From Streptomyces fagopyri (GTDB taxonomy: Bacteria; Actinomycetota; Actinomycetes; Streptomycetales; Streptomycetaceae), in contig NZ_CP045643.1 of the NCBI RefSeq assembly GCF_009498275.1, forward strand, positions 8,246,001 through 8,310,000: a stretch of DNA of 64,000 nucleotides, given 5' to 3'. How positions within the stretch are numbered: position 1 is the first letter of the stretch; each line of letters opens with the position of its first letter. Position numbers and translations under genes: made by a program. The notes beneath the pieces are model-generated. The model made no database searches. It was not told the DNA's origin and saw only the letters and a program-made list of their open reading frames with translations. Shown in pieces: positions 45,112 to 54,410 of the stretch.

Positions 45112-45824
45112 CACGCCATTCCGATCGATGGCGGCCGGGCCCCGCGCGGGCGGTGCTTGCCGACCGTGAGGTCCATGTGTGGCGGGCCGGGCTGGTGATC
45201 GGCTCCGAGGAGTTGCGGAAGTTCGCCTCCCTGCTCGGCTCCGAGGAAACCGATCGCGCCCGTAGCTGTCTGCTTCCGGTCGAGCGGCGGCGTTTCGTGG
45301 CGGCACATGGATCGCTGCGGCTGGTGATCGCCCGCTACGTGGATAGGCCGGCAGCCGATCTCCGGTTCGGCAGGAGTGCGAGGGGCCGGCCGTTTCTTCT
45401 CGAACCCGGCGGCAGCCCCATCGACTTCAGTCTCTCGCACTCGTCCGGTACCGCGCTGATCGCGGTCGCGAGAGGGCGGCGGGTCGGTGTCGATGTCGAG
45501 CAGATCGATCCGGCGGTCGACCACCGTGCCATGGCCAGGCGCTTCCTCACCGCGGAGGAGGCTGAGATGATCCGCGTGCTTCCCGAGGAGGCGGCTCGGC
45601 GTGAGTTCTTCATGCGGTGGACGTGGCGTGAGGCGCACGCGAAGGCGGTGGACGGTCCCCTGTCACGGGTGCTGGACGGTCTCGACCCGAGTCGCACGCC
45701 GGTGCGTGCAGGGTCGTGGGGGCTGTGGCGGCTGCCCGTCGGGCCGGAGGCGTGTGCGACCTTGGCCATGGCCCGATGCCGGGCGCCAGTGCTGCCCCTG
45801 CCGTTATTCGAGTATTCCGGATAG
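45108..45824 (+). CDS. Sfp-type 4'-phosphopantetheinyl transferase (TTA codon)
   Basis: 238 aa from the GTG at 45108. Motifs: FSLSHSSGTALIAVA, the metal-binding RVGVDVEQID and WTWREAHAKA (Arg replaces the usual Lys in the WxxKEA motif). It converts apo carrier domains to holo form, and the PKS and NRPS carriers of this cluster are the likely clients. Codon 233 (45804-45806) is TTA, the rare leucine codon read by the bldA tRNA. That can make antibiotic production development-dependent. It is the last gene of the 23-kb plus-strand run. Confidence 0.92.
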   Translation: MTRHSDRWRPGPARAVLADREVHVWRAGLVIGSEELRKFASLLGSEETDRARSCLLPVERRRFVAAHGSLRLVIARYVDRPAADLRFGRSARGRPFLLEPGGSPIDFSLSHSSGTALIAVARGRRVGVDVEQIDPAVDHRAMARRFLTAEEAEMIRVLPEEAARREFFMRWTWREAHAKAVDGPLSRVLDGLDPSRTPVRAGSWGLWRLPVGPEACATLAMARCRAPVLPLPLFEYSG

Positions 45825-45863
45825 GTCGTCTCGCCGCATCGTTTCCCTGTGTTCATGGGTAGT

Positions 45864-46895
45864 TCACTCTTGCAGGGTGGGCTTATCCTCTTTGAGCAGC
45901 CCTCGGGAGGCCATGATGACGCCAGCCTGAAAGCGGCTTTCGGCGCCCAGCGACTCCATGATGTCGGCTATGTGTCGCCGCGCCGTTCGCAGCGACATGC
46001 CGAGCCGCCGCGCGATCGTCTCGTCCTTGAGGCCGGCCGCCAAGAGTCTGGCGATGGTGCGGTCGACCTCCCTGGCCACCGTTTCCAGACCGTCCGTGGT
46101 GGCGTCGGAGAACGGCTGAGCGAGGCTCCACGTCTGTTCGAATATGTCGCACATGTAGTGCACGATCGAGGGCTCACGAATGATGACCGCGCCCCAGGTG
46201 CCACCGGCCTCGGGAATGAAGGCCACCTCGCGGTCGAAGACGATGAGCCGTCCGAACAGTTCGTGCGCGGTGCGGTACTCGGCGCCGAGCTGGGTCATCG
46301 CCGCGACGTAGGACTGGCTGGGGCCGTTGAACCGGGCGGTGTGTTGGTAGAGGGTGCGCATGCGCACGCCCCGAGCGAGGGTGACTGAGTCGCGTTTGAG
46401 CGCCTCCTCCAGTGCCTCGGGCACTCGGTTGCCACCGGGCTGGCTGGTCAGAACCTCCGTTTTGCACTCGGCGGCGGCGCGGTTGAGCGCGGCCCTTACT
46501 TCCTCCAGACGGGGAACGAGTTCGACCTTGAGGGATCTGCGGCGCATGCCTTCCAGGTAATGCTCGTGGAGTCCGGAGAAGCGGCCGCGGGCGGCGTCCA
46601 GGCTCGCCTGCTGACGACGAATGGCCATTTCCATGGGAGCGGTGACCACGTCCGCGACGAGCTTTGGATCCATCAGACGCAGCGGGGCGGCATCGTCGTC
46701 GGAAAGGTGGATCAGCCCGCGTTCGGTCAGGGAGGAGAGGGCGCTCAGGATGCCGTCACGGGAGAGCTCGAGGTCGATTGCCGCGGCATCGACATCCATT
46801 CTCTCGTGCACCGCCGCCCATCCGTAGAGGGCGACTTCGTCACTGGTCGGCTGCGCGGGGTGGCCGATAGCAACCTCTTCGTCCATTTCATACAT
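45864..46895 (-). CDS. LuxR-type transcriptional regulator with TrmB-like N-terminal region
   Basis: 343 aa. The N-terminal 70 residues resemble a winged helix (DGILSALSSLTERGLIHL). The middle region has a PLD-like effector fold (EVLTSQPGGNRVPEALEE). The C-terminal LuxR helix-turn-helix is LLAAGLKDETIARRLGMSLRTARRHIADIMESLGA. This class is common in Streptomyces gene clusters as pathway-specific regulators. It is convergent with the PPTase gene and divergent from cysD, so it may control the cysDN unit and the rest of the cluster. The ATG at 46886 is an alternative start. Confidence 0.87.
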   Translation of the reverse strand: MYEMDEEVAIGHPAQPTSDEVALYGWAAVHERMDVDAAAIDLELSRDGILSALSSLTERGLIHLSDDDAAPLRLMDPKLVADVVTAPMEMAIRRQQASLDAARGRFSGLHEHYLEGMRRRSLKVELVPRLEEVRAALNRAAAECKTEVLTSQPGGNRVPEALEEALKRDSVTLARGVRMRTLYQHTARFNGPSQSYVAAMTQLGAEYRTAHELFGRLIVFDREVAFIPEAGGTWGAVIIREPSIVHYMCDIFEQTWSLAQPFSDATTDGLETVAREVDRTIARLLAAGLKDETIARRLGMSLRTARRHIADIMESLGAESRFQAGVIMASRGLLKEDKPTLQE

Positions 46896-47217
46896 TTTCT
46901 TTCTCTATTCTTCTTATTGCCGGACAGCTTCCTGAGTGGAGCTCGTCCTGGCGCGGCATCGAGCAGCAGAAGACGCTGGAGAGGCGAAGTCGAGCAAACC
47001 TGCGGGCTCCGAAGGCGACAAGGCGGGGTTCATAGGAGCGAAAATCCGGACATGGAAGGTCTTTTGGCGTGTCAACTGCTATTCACCTGAGGGATTCTCG
47101 GCGTGTTCTGATCGACGGAGCGTCCTGGGGCGGTCCGCAAGGCAATTCAAAGATAAAGCAGTGTGGATCTTCGTGTGCGCCCGCCGTCCCCGGGGCGGCT
47201 GCGATGGGGAGCGGGGT
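46896..47217. promoter_or_regulatory. Divergent intergenic region between LuxR-type gene and cysD
   Basis: 322 bp without a supported gene; the open frame running into cysD lacks coding character. It must contain the regulator promoter and the cysD promoter. The segment 46890-46920 is A/T-rich, and A/G-rich stretches precede both starts. I could not fix -35/-10 boxes or an operator. Confidence 0.4.
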
Positions 47218-48159
47218 ATGACAACGCTGGCTCACGGCGCTCTCCTCGCGGGAGCGGACATGTACCGGGACATTTGCCACCTGGACGCCTTGGAGTCCGA
47301 GTCGGCACACATCCTGCGTGAGGTGGCGGGCCAGTTCGAGCACCCGGTTCTGCTCTTTTCAGGCGGCAAGGACTCGTTGGTCATGCTGCATCTCGCACTC
47401 AAGTCCTTCTGGCCCGCTCCGTTGCCCTTTGCTCTGCTGCACGTGGACACCGGGCACAACTTCCCCGAGGTGATGGCCCATCGTGACCAGGTGGTCGCGG
47501 AGCACGGGCTGCGACTGCTGGTCGCCTCCGTCCAGGAGTACATCGACAGTGGTCAGCTGCGCGAACGCCGCGACGGTACCCGCAACCCCCTGCAGACGCT
47601 GCCCCTGACCGATGCCCTTCGCGACGGGGGCTTCGACGCGGTGCTGGGCGGCGGCCGGCGCGACGAGGACAAGGCTCGGGCGAAGGAGCGCGTCTTCTCG
47701 CTGCGCGACGAGTTTTCCCAGTGGGATCCGCGCCGCCAGCGTCCCGAGCTGTGGTCCCTCTACAACGGCCGGCACGCACCGGGTGAGCATGTACGGGTCT
47801 TCCCCCTGTCGAACTGGACCGAACTCGACGTGTGGCAGTACATCGAGCGGGAACAAATCGGCCTGCCGGGAATCTACTTCGCCCATGAACGAGACGTCTT
47901 CCTACGGTCCGGCATGTGGTTCACTCCCGGCGCATGGGGCCGCGCCCGCGACGGCGAGACCGTCCAACGACGCCTGGTCCGCTACCGGACTGTCGGCGAC
48001 ATGTCCTGCACGGGTGCCATTGACTCTGCCGCCGCAACCGTGGCCGAGGTCATCGCGGAGGTCACCGCGAGCCGGATGAGCGAGCGGGGGGCCACTCGCG
48101 CCGACGACCGGCTCTCCGATGCAGCCATGGAAGACCGCAAGCGTGAGGGGTACTTCTGA
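47218..48159 (+). CDS. cysD: Sulfate adenylyltransferase subunit 2
   Basis: 313 aa from the ATG at 47218 (GGGGAGCGGGG upstream; ATG at 47260 is an alternative). The PP-loop is SGGKDS (residues 48-53). VDTGHNFPEV, GGGRRDEDKARAKER and FPLSNWTELDVWQYIE are typical of CysD. With CysN it makes adenylyl sulfate from ATP and sulfate, the first step towards PAPS. It overlaps cysN by 1 bp. Its presence between cluster genes suggests extra sulfate activation for the sulfotransferase encoded at 61,635. Confidence 0.95.
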   Translation: MTTLAHGALLAGADMYRDICHLDALESESAHILREVAGQFEHPVLLFSGGKDSLVMLHLALKSFWPAPLPFALLHVDTGHNFPEVMAHRDQVVAEHGLRLLVASVQEYIDSGQLRERRDGTRNPLQTLPLTDALRDGGFDAVLGGGRRDEDKARAKERVFSLRDEFSQWDPRRQRPELWSLYNGRHAPGEHVRVFPLSNWTELDVWQYIEREQIGLPGIYFAHERDVFLRSGMWFTPGAWGRARDGETVQRRLVRYRTVGDMSCTGAIDSAAATVAEVIAEVTASRMSERGATRADDRLSDAAMEDRKREGYF

Positions 48160-49466
48160 TGACGACACACACTTCAGCCACGCAGAGCCTCTCCGGCGGC
48201 GCAATCGACCCCGCCCTGTTGCGATTTGCCACGGCGGGTTCGGTCGACGATGGTAAGTCGACCCTTGTGGGACGGCTGTTGCACGACTCCAAGTCGATTC
48301 TCCGCGACCAACTGGAGTCTGTCACCGCGGCCTCTCGGCGGCGGGGCTCCGATACCCTCGACCTGGCCCTGCTGACCGACGGTCTGCGCGCCGAACGGGA
48401 GCAGGGCATCACGATCGACGTGGCCTACCGGTACTTCGCCACGCCCCGCCGCCGGTTCATCCTCGCCGACACCCCTGGCCATGTGCAGTACACCCGCAAC
48501 ATGGCGACCGGTGCCTCCACTGCCGACGTCGCGGTCATACTCGTCGACGCACGCCACGGCGTCGTCGAACAGACCCGCCGCCACGCTGCCGTGGCCGCGC
48601 TCCTGGGCGTCCCTCACGTGGTGCTGGCTGTGAACAAGATGGACCTCGCTGGATATGCTGAGTCCGTCTTCGGCGCCGTGACGAAGGAGTTCGACGCGTG
48701 CGCGGCGTCCCTGGGGCTCCGGGCGGTCACCGCCATACCCCTCTCTGCCCTGGCGGGCGACAACGTCGTGCATGCTTCACGGACCATGACCTGGTACACC
48801 GGGCCCACTCTCTTGGAGTACCTCGAGACCGTGCCCGTCGGAGACACCGTCCGCCGGCGGCCGGTGCGCCTACCCGTGCAGTACGTGATCCGACCGCCGG
48901 GGGCGGAGTATCGCGACTACCGCGGATACGCGGGACGTCTGGCCTCTGGTGTGCTGCGTACCGGTGACAGGGTCACTGTTTTGCCCTCCGGTCTCGTCTC
49001 CACTGTGGCGGCCATCGACATCCTCGGTGAGCCCGCGCAAAAGGCGTGTGCGCCGCAGTCCGTAACCGTCAGGCTCGCTGACGACATCGATGTCTCCAGG
49101 GGGGATCTGATCGCCACCGGCCGGCCGCCCGCCCCCGTCACGGATGTCCGGGCCACGGTCTGCCACCTCCGCGAGCGTCCTCTGCGTGTGGGTGACCCCG
49201 TGTTGCTGCGGCATACCACTCGTACGGTGCGAGCACGCGTCGTGGAGATCCCTTATCGTCTCGACACCGATCGTCGGGAACGGCATGCTGCTCCCGACGG
49301 GCTCGCAGTCAACGACATCGGCCGGGTGGTACTGCACACCGCCGAGCCCTTGGCCCTGGATCCGTACGAGTGCAACCGCGAGACCGGATCGTTTCTCCTG
49401 CTCGACCCCACGGACGGAGCGACGCTGACCGCGGGCATGGTGGGGGAGCCCTTCGGCGTCGCCTGA
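48159..49466 (+). CDS. cysN: Sulfate adenylyltransferase subunit 1 (GTPase)
   Basis: 435 aa. Elongation-factor-like GTPase motifs: GSVDDGKSTLVGRLL (G1), DTPGHVQYTRNM (G3) and NKMD (G4), followed by beta-barrel domains. CysN hydrolyses GTP to drive APS formation by CysD. There is no C-terminal APS kinase (CysC) domain and no separate cysC in the window, so PAPS formation relies on a kinase encoded elsewhere. Confidence 0.95.
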   Translation: MTTHTSATQSLSGGAIDPALLRFATAGSVDDGKSTLVGRLLHDSKSILRDQLESVTAASRRRGSDTLDLALLTDGLRAEREQGITIDVAYRYFATPRRRFILADTPGHVQYTRNMATGASTADVAVILVDARHGVVEQTRRHAAVAALLGVPHVVLAVNKMDLAGYAESVFGAVTKEFDACAASLGLRAVTAIPLSALAGDNVVHASRTMTWYTGPTLLEYLETVPVGDTVRRRPVRLPVQYVIRPPGAEYRDYRGYAGRLASGVLRTGDRVTVLPSGLVSTVAAIDILGEPAQKACAPQSVTVRLADDIDVSRGDLIATGRPPAPVTDVRATVCHLRERPLRVGDPVLLRHTTRTVRARVVEIPYRLDTDRRERHAAPDGLAVNDIGRVVLHTAEPLALDPYECNRETGSFLLLDPTDGATLTAGMVGEPFGVA

Positions 49467-49521
49467 GGCCATGACGGAACACGTCCGCGGGTGGCTGTCT
49501 TCCCGCGGACGTGTCCTGCTC

Positions 49522-50037
49522 TCACGACACCGTGCCGCTGAACACCAACTGGATCACGATGCACGGAGCGTGCACCTCTGCGAGGGTGTAGCAGAAGTGG
49601 GCAGGCAGATAGAGGGCTTCGCCCAGGCGCAACCGGAGCCTGACCGGTGTGCCGAACACCGCTCCGCCTTCCTGCTGCGGCACGGGCTGGGCCCGGCACT
49701 CGCACCCGCCTCGGACGGGCAGGAGAACCATGTCCCGTCCCGGCCAGGTCTCCGGGGTTTCATACCCGACGGCCAGGTGCCACACGTGGGCACCGACGGG
49801 CTCGCCCAGCACAGTACCGAGCCGACGTGCCACTTCCTGTGCCATCTCGGAGGCGGTACGGAGGGCGGGAGGCGGCGCCTCCTCCGGGTGGTCCGCCTCG
49901 GCGATACCGCGCAGTACGGTATCGCTCATCTCCGGCCAGACGAGAGCCGGCCCCATACCCCGGTGGGTGGAGACGCACAGTGCGATGTCGCGTAAAAACC
50001 TCCACTCCTCGTCGGGCGGTTTGTCGTGGACAGACAC
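49522..50037 (-). CDS. Cupin-like protein of unknown function (TTA codon)
   Basis: 171 aa from the GTG at 50037, with an AAAGGAG site 5 nt upstream. The C-terminal half contains RLRLGEALYLPAHFCYTLAEVHAP, which recalls the cupin turn with histidines, and HVWHLAVGYE. It could be a small metal-binding dioxygenase, hydroxylase or sensor. Codon 15 (49993-49995) is TTA, so translation is expected to depend on bldA. It is convergent with cysN. Confidence 0.6.
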   Translation of the reverse strand: MSVHDKPPDEEWRFLRDIALCVSTHRGMGPALVWPEMSDTVLRGIAEADHPEEAPPPALRTASEMAQEVARRLGTVLGEPVGAHVWHLAVGYETPETWPGRDMVLLPVRGGCECRAQPVPQQEGGAVFGTPVRLRLRLGEALYLPAHFCYTLAEVHAPCIVIQLVFSGTVS

Positions 50038-50252
50038 TCGATCTCCTTTGTTCGGCCCCGGACACGGTCTGTTCCGGGAGGTTCATGTGGCCCTCTCTCG
50101 CCCGTTCGATGACTCGGGGACGGGCCGGAACCGCAGACCACGTGCCCTTCGCGAGGGTCTGGACATAACATCGCAAACGGCATCGAGCGGGCGGCGACCC
50201 AGCCGCGCCCGCTCGATTTCGAAACCTCAAGGTGCTGTCGCTCCGCAGAGGT

Positions 50253-50534
50253 TCAGCGTGTGACCGCCCCGCTCACCTGGCGGGTGGCCCTGCGATCCTC
50301 GGTCGTTCCCACGGTCTGCGCGGAAGAAATCGAGAGCGCGTACAGCAGCAGCTGCACCCTGTTGGTCGCCCCGGTCTTCGCCCGGATCCTGCGCAGATAG
50401 GTGTCAACGGTGTGGGGGCTGAGCCGCATACACCGAGCGATGGCCGCATGTGTCTGACCGGTCGCCAGGTGGGTGAGCACCTCACGTTCACGAAGACTGA
50501 GTGTGGCAGGTGACATCAGGTCGGAGTTGGTCAT
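50253..50534 (-). CDS. Small LuxR-type DNA-binding protein
   Basis: 93 aa from the ATG at 50534. The longer open frame upstream is not convincingly coding. The protein is almost only a GerE/LuxR helix-turn-helix: LSLREREVLTHLATGQTHAA, then MRLSPHTVDTYLRRIRAKTGATNRVQ. There is no receiver or ligand-binding domain. It may act as a stand-alone regulator or compete for operator sites. The ribosome site is weak and the start is uncertain. Confidence 0.75.
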   Translation of the reverse strand: MTNSDLMSPATLSLREREVLTHLATGQTHAAIARCMRLSPHTVDTYLRRIRAKTGATNRVQLLLYALSISSAQTVGTTEDRRATRQVSGAVTR

Positions 50535-51037
50535 CTGGTGTTCACATCTTCCCGTCGAAGCCTGGCAGTAAGAGTTGGAGGACGCCGTAGGTGTCGCACC
50601 TGTGACGGTTGGCCCGCTCCGGAGCGGCCCTGGCTGCCGACGGAGCGCGGATCGCGAACTCGGCCTGCCCTCAGAGCCTCTCCGTACTCCGTGCCTGATG
50701 CCAGGAGCGGTACCGCTCAGCAAACTGTCTGTCCACAAGACGAACTGAGAAGAAAGAGGGTGACACAAGGCGAAAGCTGCTATTTCCGACCGCCGCGCTG
50801 ACGCCGGTCGACACGCCGGCTTGCGGCCGGGCGCCTCTGTCGGGGAATCCGGTACCGGAAACCCGTGACTGGGACGGCCGCCACGGCCACGACAGCATGT
50901 GCGGCGTCGGGAGGATCGCCTTCCCTGCCCGGGGAGCCGGGGCCCACCCCTGTCGTGCAGACCCACGGGATCCCATCGGTCGCCCGGTGGCCGTCAGCCG
51001 CCGCGACAGGGGCCACATCGCGAAAGAGGTGTGAAGC
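50535..51037. promoter_or_regulatory. Divergent intergenic region upstream of the NRPS operon
   Basis: About 500 bp between the small LuxR-type gene and the accE-like gene. I see no conserved gene; the open frames here lack coding signals. It must contain the promoter of the NRPS operon and is the best place to look for operator sites of the two LuxR-type regulators. No specific promoter elements could be assigned by eye. Confidence 0.4.
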
Positions 51038-51217
51038 ATGGTCAATCCGTCCCAGGAGCCCGATGGCGGCGCTTTCGGCATCGCTCCGCAGGGCGACGAT
51101 CGGCCGCTGGTCCGCGTGGTCCGAGGGAACGCCACGGACGAGGATCTGGCAGCCATCGTGAGCGCCTTCGCCGCGGCAGGAGCGACGGTCGCTGTTGCCA
51201 CCGAACGCCACCAGTAA
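51038..51217 (+). CDS. Acyl-CoA carboxylase epsilon subunit-like protein
   Basis: 59 aa, ATG at 51038. The segment [24 protein letters not shown] matches the short AccE/epsilon proteins of actinobacterial acetyl/propionyl-CoA carboxylases, which carry an RVVRGxPTxEELAAL motif. Such subunits bind the beta subunit and raise activity. No alpha or beta subunit gene is nearby. It may boost malonyl-CoA supply, or be a remnant of a larger cassette. It lies 37 bp upstream of NRPS 1 in the same direction. Confidence 0.75.
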   Translation: MVNPSQEPDGGAFGIAPQGDDRPLVRVVRGNATDEDLAAIVSAFAAAGATVAVATERHQ

Positions 51218-51254
51218 CGACACAACGCGCAGCAGCATCACCAGGAGGTACTCC

Positions 51255-54200
51255 ATGAGCGACTCACCCGGTCACCGTTTCGGCCTGTCTGCCGCGCAGC
51301 TCGGCTTCTGGTACGCACAGAAGTTCGGCGCGGAGAAGCGCAACGACAACATCGCCGAATACATCGACATCCGCGGGCGGGTGAACCGCGGCCTACTGGA
51401 GACCGCCTGCCGCACGGCGGTCGACGAGATCGATGCGATGCGTGTGCGGATCATCGAGCGCGCGTCCGGAGTCGAGCAGTACGTCGCGGAGCGCATGCCC
51501 TTCGACGTTCCCTTCGTGGACCTGCGTGACCGCCAGGACCCGCAGGCGGCCGCGCACGCCTGGATGCGCACGGAGTGGGACCGGCCGGTCGACGTCTGCC
51601 AGTCGCCACTGTTCGCCTTCGCCCTGCTGCGAGTCGAGGACGCACGCTACTTCTGGTACCAGCGCTTCCACCACATGGCCATGGACGGATTCTCGATCTC
51701 CTTCTTCAGAGACAGGGTGGGTCGCATCTACACCGCTCTGGCCGAGAACAGCCCGCAGCCCGCCGGCGACTTCGGGAAGCTGGAGACTCTGGTGGCCGAG
51801 GAGGCGGAATACCGAGCCTCCCCGCAGTTCGAGGAGGACCGCGCGTACTGGCTCGACACCTTTCCGCGGGGCACCGCCCCGTCCGGCCTGTCCGGCAAGC
51901 CGGCGACAGGACCCAGCCCAACCTTCCTGCACCACGGGACGAGCCTGCCCCCGGCAGGTGTGACACGTCTCAACGATGCCGCGCGCGCCCTCGGAGTCCG
52001 CCGGTCCGCGCTTCTCATCGCCGCCCTGGCCGCATACGTCCACCGGACAACCGGTACGGAACAGGTCGTCCTCGGCCTGCCCGTAACCGGACGGCAGACC
52101 CCACAGTCCCGGCGGTCACTGGGGAGCGTCGTCAACGTCGTACCACTCGTCCTGCAGGTCCCTTCCGGTACAAGCGTCATGGACCTGGTCCGACAGGTGT
52201 CGGACCAGGTCGGACATGCCCTTCGGCACCAGCAGTACCGCTACGAGGACCTGCGCCGCGACCTCAAGGCCGTGGGCGGCGCGGCCAACCTCTACGGCGC
52301 CTTCATCAACATCCGAAAGTTCGACGCTGTGAGGTTCGCCGACCACCATGCCTCGGTGCACACGGTGTCGAACGCCAGCGTCGAGGACTTCTCGCTCACC
52401 GTCTGCGACTGGAACGACGCCACTGGTTTGGCCGTCCACGCCGACGCCAACCCCGCCCTGTACACGCAGGAGCAGGTCGACACCCACCTGAACCGGATCG
52501 TGACGGCCATCGAGTGGCTCCTGGAGGCCGGGGCGGCAGACCTCATCGCTGATCTGGACGTGCTTCCCGACGCGGAACGCCACACGATGCTGACCGACTG
52601 GAACGACACCTCCGCCGAGGTGCTCCGTGGGTCGCTGCCGGAACTCTTCCGCGCCCGCGTCGAGGGCACGCCGGACGCGACCGCCGTCGCTTTCGGCAGC
52701 GTCCACGTCACCTACGCAGAGCTCGACGCCCGCGCCAACCGGCTCGCGCACCGTCTCATCGGACTGGGTGTCGCCCCGGACACACCCGTCGCGCTCTTCC
52801 TCGAACGCTCCGTGGAATTGGTGGTGGCCACGCTCGCCGTACTGAAGGCCGGCGCGGCCTACCTGCCGCTCCACGCCGGCTACCCAGCCGAACGCTTGGC
52901 GTGGGTGATGTCCGACAGCAGGGCCACCGTGCTGATCACCGACCGCGCAATGGCCCAGCGGGAGTTCACCCACGACGCCCGGGTCATTGTCATCGACGAC
53001 GCGGATCTCGCCGCCGAGCCTGAACACGACCCGGCCCTCACCGTGCACCCGGACCAGCTCGCCTATGTGATGTACACCTCCGGATCCACCGGCAAGCCGA
53101 AGGGGGTGGCCGTGACACATGAGGACGTGGTGTGTCTCGCTACCGATCACCGATGGCGCGGTGGCGCCCACAAACGGGTCCTGATGCACGCGCCGCACGC
53201 GTTCGACTCCTCCACCTACGAGATCTGGGTGCCGCTCCTCGGCGGAGGCCGCATCGTGGGCTTGCCACCCGGCGAATTCGATCTGGCCTCACTGCGCCGC
53301 ACGATGACGGAGGGAGGCGTCACCGGCGTGCTGTTCACGGCTGGGCTCTTCAGCCGGATCGCTGAGGAGGACACCGACTTCCTGGCGGGAGTCAGCGAGG
53401 TCTGGACCGGAGGGGACGTGGTGTCTCCAGTGGCCGTACGCGCACTCCTCGACCGGCATCCGCACCTGAAGGTCGTAGACGTGTACGGACCCACAGAAAC
53501 CACACTTTTCGCCACGTGCTTTCCCATGAAGCAGGGCGATGCCCCTGATGCCGGAGTCCCCATCGGTCACCCCATGGACAACACGCGGGTCTATGTCCTG
53601 GACGCTCGGTTGCGGCCGGTGCCGGTGGGGGTTGCTGGTGAGTTGTACATCGCGGGTGCGGGTCTGGCGCGGGGTTATTTGGGTCGGGCGGGTTTGACTG
53701 CGGGTCGTTTTGTGGGGTGTCCGTTTGGTGGTGTGGGGGAGCGGATGTATCGGACGGGGGATGTGGTGCGGTGGGGTGTGGGGGGTGAGTTGGAGTTTGT
53801 GGGTCGTGCTGATGATCAGGTGAAGGTGCGGGGGTTCCGGATCGAGTTGGGTGAGGTGGAGTCGGCGCTGGGGCGGTGTCCGGGTGTGGGGCAGGCGGTG
53901 GCGGTGGTTCGGGGGGAGGGGGTTGAGAAGCGGCTGGTGGGTTATGTGGTGCCGGCTGTGGGTGGGGTTTCTTCGGGTGGGGTGCGGGAGTTTGTGGCGG
54001 GGGTGTTGCCGGATTACATGGTTCCGTCGGCGGTGGTGGTTCTGGATGACCTGCCGCTGACTCCGAACGGCAAGGTCGACCGCAAAGCGCTCCCCGCACC
54101 CCTGCCGGCCGAAGGCGCCGCAGGGGGCCGCCGACCGAGAACGCCCAGGGAAGAGATTCTCTGCGCACTGTTCGCCGAGGTCCTCAACGTCTCCTCGGTA

Positions 54201-54410
54201 GGGATCGACGACTCCTTCTTCGAGCTGGGCGGCCACTCCCTGACCGCCACCCGCCTGATCAGCAGGATCCGTTCCACTCTGGGCGCCGAGCTTTCCATCC
54301 GCGCCCTCTTCGACGCACCGACCGTGTCGGGGATCACCAGCAGGCTCGGTCCCGCCGCCGCGTCCCGCCCTGCCCTCCGCCGTACGCCGCGATCCCAGGA
54401 GTTGTCATGA
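51255..54410 (+). CDS. NRPS 1: C-A-T
   Basis: 1,051 aa from the ATG at 51255 (AGGAGGT site). The C domain (about residues 8-440) has HHMAMDG (139-145). The A domain (about 460-960) has [18 protein letters not shown] and [15 protein letters not shown]. The T domain has Ser995 in GGHSLTA. The A-domain pocket, aligned by eye to GrsA, reads D-S-Y-L-W-G-V-L-F and matches no code I know. The surrounding TAGLF and WTGGDVV motifs are common in hydroxyphenylglycine and valine-type A domains. The N-terminal C domain implies an upstream acyl or peptidyl donor such as the PKS. A 4-bp overlap joins it to NRPS 2. Confidence 0.93.
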   Translation: MSDSPGHRFGLSAAQLGFWYAQKFGAEKRNDNIAEYIDIRGRVNRGLLETACRTAVDEIDAMRVRIIERASGVEQYVAERMPFDVPFVDLRDRQDPQAAAHAWMRTEWDRPVDVCQSPLFAFALLRVEDARYFWYQRFHHMAMDGFSISFFRDRVGRIYTALAENSPQPAGDFGKLETLVAEEAEYRASPQFEEDRAYWLDTFPRGTAPSGLSGKPATGPSPTFLHHGTSLPPAGVTRLNDAARALGVRRSALLIAALAAYVHRTTGTEQVVLGLPVTGRQTPQSRRSLGSVVNVVPLVLQVPSGTSVMDLVRQVSDQVGHALRHQQYRYEDLRRDLKAVGGAANLYGAFINIRKFDAVRFADHHASVHTVSNASVEDFSLTVCDWNDATGLAVHADANPALYTQEQVDTHLNRIVTAIEWLLEAGAADLIADLDVLPDAERHTMLTDWNDTSAEVLRGSLPELFRARVEGTPDATAVAFGSVHVTYAELDARANRLAHRLIGLGVAPDTPVALFLERSVELVVATLAVLKAGAAYLPLHAGYPAERLAWVMSDSRATVLITDRAMAQREFTHDARVIVIDDADLAAEPEHDPALTVHPDQLAYVMYTSGSTGKPKGVAVTHEDVVCLATDHRWRGGAHKRVLMHAPHAFDSSTYEIWVPLLGGGRIVGLPPGEFDLASLRRTMTEGGVTGVLFTAGLFSRIAEEDTDFLAGVSEVWTGGDVVSPVAVRALLDRHPHLKVVDVYGPTETTLFATCFPMKQGDAPDAGVPIGHPMDNTRVYVLDARLRPVPVGVAGELYIAGAGLARGYLGRAGLTAGRFVGCPFGGVGERMYRTGDVVRWGVGGELEFVGRADDQVKVRGFRIELGEVESALGRCPGVGQAVAVVRGEGVEKRLVGYVVPAVGGVSSGGVREFVAGVLPDYMVPSAVVVLDDLPLTPNGKVDRKALPAPLPAEGAAGGRRPRTPREEILCALFAEVLNVSSVGIDDSFFELGGHSLTATRLISRIRSTLGAELSIRALFDAPTVSGITSRLGPAAASRPALRRTPRSQELS
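53580..54091 (+). repeat. A-domain C-terminal repeat, copy 1 (NRPS 1)
   Basis: About 512 bp nearly identical to 59966-60477 in NRPS 2, with isolated differences such as GGGGGGAGG versus GGGAGGAGG. It encodes the A-domain segment from the [15 protein letters not shown] region to KVDRKAL. Third positions are rich in T and G, unlike the flanking C/G-ending codons. Confidence 0.9.

Noticed and set aside
46936..47217. Upstream extension of cysD
   Set aside because: The extension has no CysD similarity; known CysD proteins begin near the ATG at 47218 or 47260.
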